DNA of 64,000 nt, taken from NCBI GenBank assembly GCA_904063045.1, contig CAJFCJ010000005.1, forward strand, positions 775,167 through 839,166. The letters run 5' to 3'. This document shows positions 13,261 through 23,830 of the stretch, piece after piece; the stretch's first letter is position 1, and every line of letters starts with the position of its first letter. The notes below the pieces were generated by a model. That model saw only the letters and a program-made list of their open reading frames with translations, searched no databases and was not told where the DNA came from. Made by a program: the position numbers and the translations under genes. This DNA comes from Dimorphilus gyrociliatus (lineage: Eukaryota; Annelida; Polychaeta; Dinophilidae).

Positions 13261-14896
13261 CTCTCTAGGTCTATATTCTACCTTTTCCTTTGGAAAGATA
13301 TCTAGGCCTAATCGTCTTTATCTAAAATAAGTCAGATAAGACAAAGATAAGAGCCTAATTAATGCCGTTTCGAGAAGAGGAAAAGCCGGATGCTGCATGG
13401 ACTATATGTAATTTAGAGGCGGTCGCCTAGGGGAATGTAGAAATAAACAGTTTCCACGCTATAGCTCACCAGACCAGATAAGGGTGGAAGGAAAAACAAG
13501 AGAGAGTGTAGATTCTAGGCTTATTTGCATAAGCAATGTGATAATCAAATGCATTCGTTAGTTAGACGGCTTTTATTTATTTTCCTCTCGACAAATAATG
13601 CCCCTCGTTTTTTTTCCGAATAGCAAGGTAGGAGGTCCAACAGAAATATTATCAAATCAATGCATCCTCCAAAGAACTTCACATCAACTTACAGCTAATA
13701 GGAACACGCAAAAGTTAAGACGTTGTTCCAACTAGAAGGTGTTGACGGAAAAGGAGAGGAAAAAAAAAAAAGAGGAAAAGATGAGAGTAATATCGATTTT
13801 TATTTTGGATAGATGGCGCTTTAGCTTATTGTATAACGTGCTAATTTTTTTATACTTGGGCTAGAGACAGTCAAAGGGAGAAAGAGAATTTCATTAGCAT
13901 TTTACTAGCGATAATAATTACGGAATAACCTTTTTCTTGTAGATACAGACAGTTCCTTTACCTCAATGGTTCTCGGGTCATGTTTTACGTATTCCTCAAT
14001 CCTATAACTCTCTTCTTCAACTATAACTATAAAATATATCTACCGCATTTTCCTTATAATAAATTAAGCATAATACTTGAACAAAAGCGGAGTAGACGTC
14101 AAATATTTTTTATACCAATTAAACATTCTTACTGTATTTATTTCTTAACTGACTGAACAAAAAAAGAATTATATGCCTAGAGTTGAAGTTTGCCAATAGG
14201 GCTGTCATTAAACTTGCGCATATTTGATAAAAAGTGGAAAAAAAGAAAGAAAACTGGCATCTAGTACTAGTCATCTAGTGCTCGTCATTTTTTAAATAGA
14301 ATTCTCATAATGCTACTTGAAAAATCCACTCAATGACACATTTGGTAAAGTGTTCTCCTGGAAAAACTGTAGCTTTCGGGTTAACCTTGAAAGTGCGGTG
14401 TACCTATTCATTTATCCAAGTAAATCTGCTGTAGTTTGTAAGAAATTTGCCACAACTTTTAGTGAAGTATAGGGGGACGAAAATTGCTAAACTTTCTCTC
14501 TCAGCTCTTTCAGATATAATTGATGGAAGAATGTTTTCAATGTTACGCCTCCTCTCTAGGTATCATACTAGACGAAAGACGCCTTCGATTCACGGCTTCT
14601 AATAACTAGTTTTTATACGGTGCCATGTCGAAAGGAAAGCTATTCGGAATTGGCACCGATCCCTTTTTTTTGTATAGGATTCTTTACAGTTCGGAGTGCT
14701 TCTTTCATCCTTTTAAACTGTTCTAAATAAGTTACAACCGTTCTATTTTTACCGTCTACACTTTTTACGTTGCCATTTCCGGAAGTGGGTAAAAAAAGAA
14801 AGAGACTTTCAAAGACACACCTACAAGATGGAATAATAGAGTCAAAAGGAGAGGAGAGTAGACGAAAAAGAGTGAAATAAGAGGAAGGATATATTT
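13261..14896. other. gene-free stretch upstream of Shaw
   Basis: No coding exon recognised. It holds a TAGGCCTA palindrome at 13313-13320 and an exact AGATGGCGCT motif at 13811-13820; otherwise AT-rich sequence. Confidence 0.6.
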
Positions 14897-15295
14897 CTAA
14901 ACTTCTAAATCATCGGAGTATATCTGATATCCATCCGGCGTAAGTGATTGATCCGTAACGAACGTTGAGGAATTTTCTAGATGAGTTTGAATCGCGTTAT
15001 CTACTTTTAAGCTTGGAGCCTGAGTGGAAGCGTCTTTGAGTAGCGTTAAATATTTTATGACGTGCAAGCGTTTCCTTTCTCTCTTCCTCAATTCGACTAG
15101 AGCGGTGAAACTATTCAATTCTAGCGGAGCCGATATAAATTCCTCACATGTCGTTTTCATTCTATTTTTCACTCTTTCCGCCTTACTAGGCCTGATTTGC
15201 GAAATTCGCCTTAGAAAAAGTAGAAAGAATATAGAGATACTTGTAATGAGATGAAATAGAGTAACAATAAACAATAAAGCTGGAAAATAGCTCAT
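14897..15295 (-). CDS. hypothetical single-pass membrane protein or terminal exon
   Basis: An open frame of 132 residues that I cannot assign to a family. Residues about 5-29 are a strongly hydrophobic helix (FPALLFIVTLFHLITSISIF...), followed by RR and then a basic, hydrophilic region rich in Lys/Arg (KAERVKNRMK, ELRKRERKRLHVIKYL), which predicts a cytoplasmic C-terminus. The protein ends in an acidic tail, YQIYSDDLEV. The start ATG at 15295 could be genuine, but a splice-acceptor-like TATTTTCCAG lies a few codons in, so this may be the last exon of a larger gene. No AATAAA is seen just downstream. It is on the same strand as Shaw, the GPCR segment and the receptor-like gene, but nothing links them functionally. 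Confidence 0.35.
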   Translation of the reverse strand: MSYFPALLFIVTLFHLITSISIFFLLFLRRISQIRPSKAERVKNRMKTTCEEFISAPLELNSFTALVELRKRERKRLHVIKYLTLLKDASTQAPSLKVDNAIQTHLENSSTFVTDQSLTPDGYQIYSDDLEV

Positions 15296-17020
15296 TTGTT
15301 TACATATTTCTTAAAAACAAACTATTCTTCTTTTTCAAAATATTAAAAAAATACCTAAACACCAAACAAACAATAGATAAACAACAAACATTCGATAAGT
15401 GAACTTATATTATAGTATTAGTTAATCTAATAGAATCTTACTAATAATATAATCACAATAAGCATTTGTTAAGTGGTACAAATGCTATTTTATAACTATT
15501 TGAAATACTAAACGTTTCGTTGGTTCACCCAATCGAGTACATACAACTCAATATTGCCCATTCATAATTTAGGCCTAGTGTAACAAACAACGAACTCAAT
15601 ATTATTTACATTGTGAGATGAGTAAACCCTATCAGGCAACTCATTGCCTTTCATCTTTGGTGGACAAGACGGACACCGTCTCTTTGAGTTTATATACTCT
15701 TTCTTCTAGAAAGCTTTTTTTGTCTCTTCATCTATTTTCCTTTGCTGGTTTATTTCATTTTCTGCTATTTATAAGCGAGCAAAAAAGGAAGAGTTTTACC
15801 GACGATAAAATTTATACGATCCGGAAACAGATATGTAATCTTTCTTCCCCCATCCCCCCTCCCCTTTTGAGAAATTCTATATAGAGAGAAGAAAACAACT
15901 TTCATTTTCTTCCCACTCCTCATACCGGCTTATCATTTCTCCTCGTTTACCACTTAGTAAAGGAAAAAAAGTTAACAGATGGCACTACTGAATAGAACAA
16001 TCGGAATTGTTCGTCTCTTTACTTCTATTACCTGTTCGCCGACGAGAATGGTTGAACAACTAACATTAAGAAATCTTTGACGACTTCAATAGAACATAGA
16101 TAAATTTATATTTCTCGGAAGAGAACTTAAAAAAAGACATAGAGATGGCAAGGATGGAACAATAAGTAATTGGTTGCTTAATTTGCTCCTCTCCCATCTT
16201 CGATTATCTGTCTAAGGCGTGCCGAGAATAGGAACATAAACAATTAACTGACTTAAAACAGCATTTTCAGAATTGAGGCCGCAGACTAGATGCCAAAAAT
16301 GAACTTGATAAGAATACATAATTTTCTACAATTAGATTTGAGGGAAGGGTATTGCAGAAATTTTGCAGAAACTAAAAAAAAAAAAGAAAAAACAAACATA
16401 AGGGGCGAAGGTTGTGAAACGTATGAGAAGGAGGAAAGGCAAGCAAGCAAACAAGCAAACAAAGCATTTAAAAAAAAAAGCTACAATTTATAATCAATCA
16501 ACAATTACAGATAATTTTTATTATCGTTAAAATATACTGTCGGTAACAATTAGTTTTCTCTCTTTAATCCACCCACCCCTTACTCAACTAGCACTCCCTT
16601 ATTATCCATTTGGTTCTAAAAATACTCGATACCTTGCTACTACCATTTGATATTTTCCACTACGCATGACTTCAGTTTTGAATTAAAATAATGATTTATA
16701 ATAAGTGAGTATTGCCCCCATTGAATATTAATTCTAAATGCTGTATACGATTTAGAATGGAATTTTCCTATCTTTTTTAGGTAGATTTATTACTATTTAT
16801 TACAATATTTATAACTTTCGGAATAATTGAGTAGGTAGAAGAATAAATAAGTTAGCCTAATAAGATATAACCATATTAAATTTTAATTGCCTTTGTGATC
16901 TAGCCAATATACAGTAGGAGGCGAATTAAAGTGTACATAGTTCTACTGTTTCAGCTTCAGTGATATTGTACGCGTAAAGAATTTAAGTATTTCGGGAATG
17001 AGAGAATAAATGAGTTTTTG
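15296..17020. other. gene-free stretch
   Basis: No exon recognised. I looked for continuation of the GPCR segment (TM4-TM7) on the minus strand and did not find it. It contains a TAGGCCTA at 15570-15577, poly-A tracts and a short tandem of GCAAACAA-like units near 16440. Confidence 0.5.
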
Positions 17021-17299
17021 TTAAGTCAAGATGGTTTTAGACCCCGATGGATAAGACACGTAAATGAATCGGTCAATAGCGACTATAACGAGCGATATAG
17101 ATGAAATTTCATCGCTGGTAAATAAGATAAACTTCCTTGTTCTACAATAAGCCTTGGGGATGGTAGTTAAAGATAAGACTTTTCTATATATAAAAACAAC
17201 ACTATCAATTATATAACAAAAGCCAACCAGATTATCACCAATTGGAAGAGTAATAAGATAACGGCAATGTAATTTAGAGTATTTTTTCAAACAATTCAT
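17021..17299 (-). CDS. rhodopsin-family GPCR segment (TM2-TM3), partial or decayed
   Basis: The frame reads like the first intracellular loop to second intracellular loop of a class A GPCR. TM2 is YLITLPIGDNLVGFCYIIDSV, with the conserved Asp in the usual place. The TM3 cysteine (KAYC) is followed by FILFTSDEISSISLVIVAI and the DRF variant of the DRY motif, then IYVSYP. The frame is open for about ten codons upstream of the Met, so TM1 should come from an earlier exon. The frame stops soon after YPSGSKTILT, before TM4, and no strong donor precedes the stop. Either a weak donor is used and the rest is in small exons, or this is a relic. The ligand class cannot be told. Confidence 0.4.
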   Translation of the reverse strand: MNCLKKYSKLHCRYLITLPIGDNLVGFCYIIDSVVFIYRKVLSLTTIPKAYCRTRKFILFTSDEISSISLVIVAIDRFIYVSYPSGSKTILT

Positions 17300-17753
17300 A
17301 TAAATATTAAACCATAATTGTACTGGTGCAGATTAATGACGTCAGATAAAGGGCAGGAATACTTTTCCCGAATTAACTACAAAAGAACTGATCAGCTTTA
17401 TAAACTTCAAAGGCTAATAGGCTAAATTTGAGACGATTACCCTCATCTATAATCGCCCGATACAAGAGAAAGTGATCCTGAAAGATATTCAATCAATATT
17501 TTCCTCCTAGCTGTAATATCAATTGATTTTAACACGAGGTCAGTATTCCTCTTATCTGTCAAAATCCTAATAGATAAATTCAGAGTCGTTATTCGACTTA
17601 ATTGAGTTAATATTTATCTTTTCATTCTAAATATATACTTTATTAATCATTTTCTTTTGTCTTCTATTCATTAGAAGACCTAGAAACTCAATATAAGGAA
17701 AGTAAATTATATAAATATACAATAGGAAGATAAACAGAGAAAAAGAGAGAGAG

Positions 17754-17794
<41 letters not shown>

Positions 17795-18318
17795 GGGGGG
17801 AGAGAGATGGAGGGAGAGAATGAGTGAGTGTGTGTGTGTCTGTAGATTTTTCTTTCGCTTTTTTAACCCAATAGGAAAGGTCTAAAATATAAATTAGCAG
17901 CACTAAGAAGGATTAATAAAAGCTCTGAAAAATATTTACTTGGCTTCCAAATTCGCCCAAGCATTTTAGATTAGACGGTGTTGATCAATTATTAAAAAGA
18001 ATTAGAACAATCTAAACACCTTCAATTCTTATCCCTCTTTTACTTGTCCTCTATTGAGATCATTTTTCAATTACCCCATTACCGAAATCGACCGCAAAAT
18101 ACATTTACTTGTATTTATGTATTCAGTATAGTTTACAAAAAACTTTTGAGTTTGGATATGAGACAGTGACGCCACCTTACGCCTAATATAAAAATATTCT
18201 TTTTATTATTACATTAAATGATAAATATACATTTATATAAACACATAAGTAAATTAACGATTATTTATATATAATTAATATATATGTAAGTTTTCTCTCG
18301 TGGAGGTTATTGTATGCA
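17300..18318. other. gene-free stretch with microsatellites
   Basis: Contains a CRE palindrome TGACGTCA at 17337-17344 and a (GA)n/(G)n/(GT)n cluster at 17735-17841. No coding exon recognised. Confidence 0.6.
17735..17841. repeat. (GA)n with G-run and (GT)n
   Basis: A GA array (about 17758-17792) passes into a run of about eight G, more GA, then a short GT array near 17827-17841. Confidence 0.9.
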
Positions 18319-18324
18319 TTTATT
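18319..18324 (-). terminator. poly(A) signal of the receptor-like gene
   Basis: AATAAA on the minus strand about 50 nt after the stop codon. Confidence 0.6.
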
Positions 18325-18372
18325 CATGAAATTGATGTTTTGGTGAATATCTTTTCCTTTTATCTTATCTTT

Positions 18373-21300
18373 TCAATGAAAGGAGTAGATTGTGAGAGTT
18401 ATAGCTGCAAGAAGGGATTTCAATATACCGTTGCTTAGTTTCAGAGAAGATGAATTATTATATCGGTTGAAAGATGCAGTTCTATAACGGCGTGTTGGAT
18501 TTGAACAACTCGCTGTTTCGTTCCACCATTTTCTCTTTAGTCGTTTTAAAATGCCTCTTCTCTTAAAATTCTGTATTACTCTATTAAATATTGGAACATA
18601 GCCTGAATTTTTTGGAAAAGCTATACCGAAACCTTCATTTAAAAGAAAATTTCCGACCAATTCCAAATCGCAGGGCCATCTTACGGCCACATACTGAGCT
18701 ATCGAATTTGGCATAATATAGGCAAAGTTTTCGGTCCGAACTCTCTTCAGTCCTTCTCGATTTGAGGAGGTCAAAGCCGATGGAGTAGAACTGATTCTCC
18801 TCCAGAGACTACTATACAAGCCTTTTTTGGTTTTTCTAAATACTCTATTGGTCATTCCGTTCCTTAATATCCCAAAACTAAGGTCACTTTGCCTAAGTAA
18901 ATCTCTAGGTTGTTTTATATTGAATCGATTAGGCTTGCGAAGGACAATTGTAGCTTGAACGGTCATGAAAGATTCGGTAAATTCCATCACCTTCCTTCTT
19001 GCCGAAGTAGCAAACATTGCTGCAGCCGCCATATTACATTTCTGTAAATTTGTAAATGTTATTTACCCGTTTATTTACAGATATTATGTATGAAATATCA
19101 ACTCGTAGGATTCTTTAAAATAAATAAAGCAAGATACGTTTGAGCTGTCAAATATACGCCTAATTATTTTTCTATATTTAGAAATATCAACTAAAAGAGC
19201 AAGAAATTGCTGCTCAAATTGTCCTTTAAAAGAGCGTACGTGTTGCATCATTGACAATGTATAGGCCTAGATTATTCAAATTCCATAAACAGCAAGAAAA
19301 GTCAGAGGGGAAATTGCATTTGCCAACGTAAACGCTCGAAATGGCTTGGATAAAAAGGTATTTGCCGCTAGGCCTACAGATCTTTGTAGGTGTTTGTCGC
19401 CATCGGTAAAAAAGTGCTTGTCTTAAAAAGTGCGCAATTAGACATCGCTTTAGACGTTTCTAGTGTGTGCTATGTCAATTTTTCAAAATAAAGCAGCTAT
19501 TAAATGTAAAAGGCGAGATTAGTTTGGATAGAAAGCAGAAATTTTTTAACCCGACCATCTCCAATCGGAATGTTTCCAAAAGATGGTGAAAAAAAGCCAG
19601 GGATCAGCGAGTTAATTAACTAAAATAAACACTCTTCCAGCCTAAAGAATAATAACAAATTCCGTACAATCTTCGCAAGAGACGATTCGTCCATAAAACA
19701 TATAATTTTTCCACCAAACCCTCATAATTTTGCTGTATAACAATAAATTAGAATTTGCGGATTGGTTACTTCAATACCGCCTCTGAAGTTTTCCATTCCA
19801 ATTGGTCTTTTTTTCTCTATCTATACCTTAAAATACTTTTTCCCGCATTCATCAATAAACTCGATAATTCTTTGGGAAAAGGGAATAAAAAAAACAAAAG
19901 AGACGCCTCTTTTAAATAGTTTTTTTGTCCTCTTTTTTAATGTTTCTTTGAAGAACAAAACGATATTATCAATCCTCTTTTTCCCTTTAGGAATTAATAG
20001 AAGTCCACTAAGGTTACATGGATTTAACTCTTTCTACCTCTTTTAGTCTTAATACTCTTCTCACCTTGAACTCGGGCTATTATTTGAACTTACTAATTAG
20101 TTTTTTTGTAAAGGAAAAAAGATAAGGAAACGGAGACACGAGAAAGAGAGAAAAAAGGAGTAAAGCAGAGAGGCAAAGACAGAGACAAGAGAATTAGCAA
20201 AACTGTTGAACAAGTGAAGCGGAATAATAATCACACTATTTCGTGTTTAGTTTTATACTAGAGGGAAAGGATAAGGGAGAGGAAAAGGAGGTTGGAATTA
20301 ATTCGGAATTTTCTCTCCGTGGCTAATATATATATATATAGCTGGTGGAAAATATTGCAAATATAGATAATTAATTTGACATTGACGCTTTAAAAGGTTA
20401 ATTAATTAAGTAATAACTATTATGGCGTAAGAATGCGTAAAATTATAATGGAGAAGGAAAAAAAGAAGAGAAAGAGAGTGGCTTTATATTTCAAAAAGAG
20501 TAAGAAAAATCGAGCGAGGAAAGGAAAGACGGGACGGATTTGAATGTGAAAATAAATCTCAATTAATTAACTTGCCTTATTGATTAATCCTCCAGCAATT
20601 CCAGTCCACCTAGGTTTCTCTCCGTCAAAGTAGCGTTTTCCGTAATCTGATTGTTCTACTAACGTATATTGGAATTTCAACTCATCAGCAATTAATTGTA
20701 AAAGATCCACAATGTATCCCTTGTAAGGCTGACTGTCGTTGCTTCTCATTACGTAAGGTTCCATCTGTAACAATTCTCTTTACAGGCGGATAAAGAAGTA
20801 ACATAGACAAATAGATAATTGAAGAGACAAGGACAAATAAAAAATGACCGATATGGTCGGCGGCGAGATAGAGTTGAAATGCAACAATAGTGAATGCTTT
20901 TGTAACATTTGTCTATCGTCATTTTTGATTTTGTAATCGTCGCTTATAATTTAATGGAAAACGCTTGTTTTGTTCTATGCCTTGACTGACGTCTATCCTT
21001 TCTTTGTAAATTTTGACACGAGAGCTCTTTCGTGTTAAAGATTTAAGAAACGTCTATATATTTCACATCCTAATCGATTTCGAAATGGAAAAAGGAATAC
21101 TCAAAGAGAGAGAGATTGAAAACTGTCCGGAAATAGGAATGAAATAAATCAACTTCAGTATCAGGTGATTTTTTCCAGGTTCTTGCAGCTTGATAAAAAT
21201 CCTGCACGAAATCTTTCGGTTGAAGAATATTCTTCTGTCTCTACTGATTTTCCTTTGAAAGAGAGCTCTCTAAAAATTTCCCCACAAGTAGGGAATTTTT

Positions 21301-21661
21301 ATAAAGTTTTAGTGTATAAAGATAAATCTATTAGGCGTCGAAATACGCTGTAGAAGAGAATAATAGCCAAAAAAAAGTCTGTTTTTTTTATCAATTTTTG
21401 TTGTATCTGTCAATATCTTCTTTTGCTTATTCTTTCTTTCTCTCTTTTTTTTTATTTTCGTTCTATTTTTCACGTATCTCTCTCTCTCTCTCTCTCCATC
21501 CCCCGATTCCATCACTTCACCCATATATCTTTTCCCCCTTCTTCCCTCCCTTCCTTTATTGTTATTTGTTTACATTTCAATTAGTTTTAGTATTAAAAAT
21601 GTACTTACGACAACTGTACACACTTTAAAAGCGTAGCCGTCCGAATTAGACGCCAGTAAAT
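18373..21661 (-). CDS. ionotropic-glutamate-receptor-like protein lacking the M1-M3 pore (5' end not found)
   Basis: Three exons join in frame: 21661-21609, 20764-20576 and 19041-18373. Exon 1 enters in phase 1 and ends AFKVCTVV; exon 2 begins MEPYVMRSND, reproducing the start of the S1 lobe, then KGYIVDLL, DYGKRYFDG and RWTGIAGGLINK; exon 3 opens KCNMAAAAMFATSARRKVMEF, the expected next S1 motif. After the S1 end (TIVLRKP) the frame passes without interruption into S2 (PRDLLRQSDLSFGILRNG, VFRKTKKGLYSSLW, GFGIAFPKNSGY, LKRKWW). The roughly 110 residues of M1, pore loop and M3 are absent. The S1 arginine that grips the ligand carboxylate is kept (TSARRK), but the S2 acidic residue that binds the amino group aligns with Pro (FAYIMPNS). 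After S2 an M4-like hydrophobic stretch (LSNGILKSLLAAITLTIYSF) ends the protein, so a membrane stub or GPI signal is possible. The exon 2 donor is GC. Any amino-terminal domain or signal peptide lies upstream, unidentified. Confidence 0.85.
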
Positions 21662-22878
21662 CTGTAAAGACGAGTGATGAATGGAGCGATAATTTTATAG
21701 AGTGATAAAGTGGATTTTTTGGTTTGGAATGCGATGAGTGTAGTTTACGAAATTGCGTGTGGTAAAAAGTTCTCGTACGAAAAACTATATTTAAATATTT
21801 CATTTTTTCCACCTCAAGTAAGCCTATGAAAAGAACCCATCTATCCAATTTTTCCTCTTAAATCCGTAGTCATTTTATTATAGAAGCTAAGTGATAAACG
21901 AGCTATTAATAAATAAACAATGAGTGCGCCCGGAGGAAATAGTTTACAAGAGTGTTATTTCGAATTGCATGACGAACAAGCGCTATCTTCTCTCATAAAA
22001 ATTGCGCAATAATAATGTATTTTAGCTTATTTACTTTTCATTACGACTATTAAAGTCAATAATAGCTGGAATCAAAATCACAGTTAATTAGATTTTTAAC
22101 TATTTTTATAAACCTTGCATAGGCACCTTTCAGGTAAAGCATCCTTGCATCGGATGCTATATTATTTTTAGTTAATGGCGGATAATCTTACTATATCATT
22201 TCTTATTTGAAGAAAGTACTATCTTATTTTTTCCTGTATACTTAAAATAAAAATAACCAAAGCAAATATTAATATTTTAAAGCAAAAACCACTTTTATCA
22301 TTAATTTAAAGTTACAATGAATAGGGGGGAAAAAAGAGAGGAATAACTCTATAACTAATCAATAATTGACATTTTTACGTCGTCTATAACCGGTATTTAT
22401 CCAGTCGATATACAATATTAGGAAAGAATGGCAGTAACTCTTTGATAGCCAACCATCAATTCCTATTTTTTACAGTTCCCTTCCTATTCATGCCTAATTA
22501 TGAAAAGTACTAATTACGCGCGATTGTCGAATGATGCAGAAGAAAAGATTTGATGAGCGTTTTGATCCTAAGGCCTAAATTGTTCGGAGATTTATGAAAT
22601 GTCCTTGGAAATCGATTTCTGTCATTGTCCTACCTACCGATAATTTTAATTAATTCATATGAAACTGCGTCCCTTTTTCCTTCACTTAACAAACGTTGAT
22701 GAAAAATCTAAAAACTTCCCAGTTACCGTAATTATCATTTGATTACGTTGGTAGGTTTAGCCAAACACCGCAAAATATTATTGGCTTATAGCAATAATAC
22801 AGCAATACAGCAGATAGATATAAAATATAGAATTTCTTCCTTTCTAATATTACCTAGTTCCAAAGCAGATTAGGACAG

Positions 22879-22992
22879 AGAGAGAGAGAGAGAGAGAGAT
22901 TGACTAGCTCTCGAAAAGGAAAAAGGAGAAAAAACTGACACCGACGAGAGAGAGAGAGACAGAGAAAGAGAGAGAAGGAGAGAAAGAGAAAT
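22879..22992. repeat. (GA)n microsatellites
   Basis: Two GA arrays separated by about 45 bp of mixed sequence. Confidence 0.9.
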
Positions 22993-23379
22993 AACGCTTC
23001 ATACTTATGCTAATATCTAAATACCCAAAGTGACAGAAATATTAGGATATTATCGCCGATGATATTTTTTTTAAGAAAAAAAAATCACCAAAAAAACGAT
23101 CATGTCTAAAAGTTTAAAGAGAGAAAAAGTCCGATTCAAAAATTCTTCGTTTGAACTAAAAAGAAAATCTTTAAAGTATACAAAAATTCCATTCGTATGA
23201 AAAAAAAAAGTTGGAAAGAGAAGAAGAGAGAGAAGCTTGAATTATTTACGAATGTCAAAATCTGGTAAACAATGTGGCCGATTATGCGTCTCTAATCCAG
23301 TTTATTCATCAGATCAATTCGAATCAAATATCAAATTCAATATTTAATAGAATTATTTACAATTAATCAAGCGTCGGCG

Positions 23380-23830
23380 AGTAACTACGGCGGCGACCCG
23401 ACCGGTTAGCTTTTTCTCCTACTGTTAAAATATCCTTCTCATCCCGCTAATTCGGTGACGAGGTTGACATTTAGTTGGAAAATTATCCTAGGAGTGTCGA
23501 AATCGTCCAAAATAGGCCTAAGTAGACGTCACTTCAATTAGGCCGATCGCAATGCGTCACGCGAGAAGATTTTTTGAGGGCGGAAAGGAAGGGCGTGATT
23601 CGATTAGGTTTAATCAAGGAACATTTCCCTGGAATATATTTTTTATTTGTTTAATTTTTTTGTTTACTGATTTGTAATAGTCAACGCCTCCGCCGACCTA
23701 TCGCCTTGTTCGTAGCCTCCCACACAACCTCCTCTTACCAACCCTCCTACTCGCTTGACGATCGTTTTTTCTCTCTTTTTCTCTACCCCACACCCTTCTC
23801 ATTCATCCATCACCGTCCGTCTACATTGAA
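23380..23830. promoter_or_regulatory. CpG-richer patch, possible promoter
   Basis: Against an AT-rich background this stretch has many CpG dinucleotides (GCGTCGGCGAG, GGCGGCGACCCGACCGG, CGATCGCAATGCGTCACGCG) and two TAGGCCTA palindromes at its right side. It lies upstream of the minus-strand receptor-like gene and could carry its promoter. No core promoter element was identified. Confidence 0.3.

Noticed and set aside
17688-17903. Ser/Leu-repeat ORF over the GA array.
   Set aside because: Microsatellite translation.
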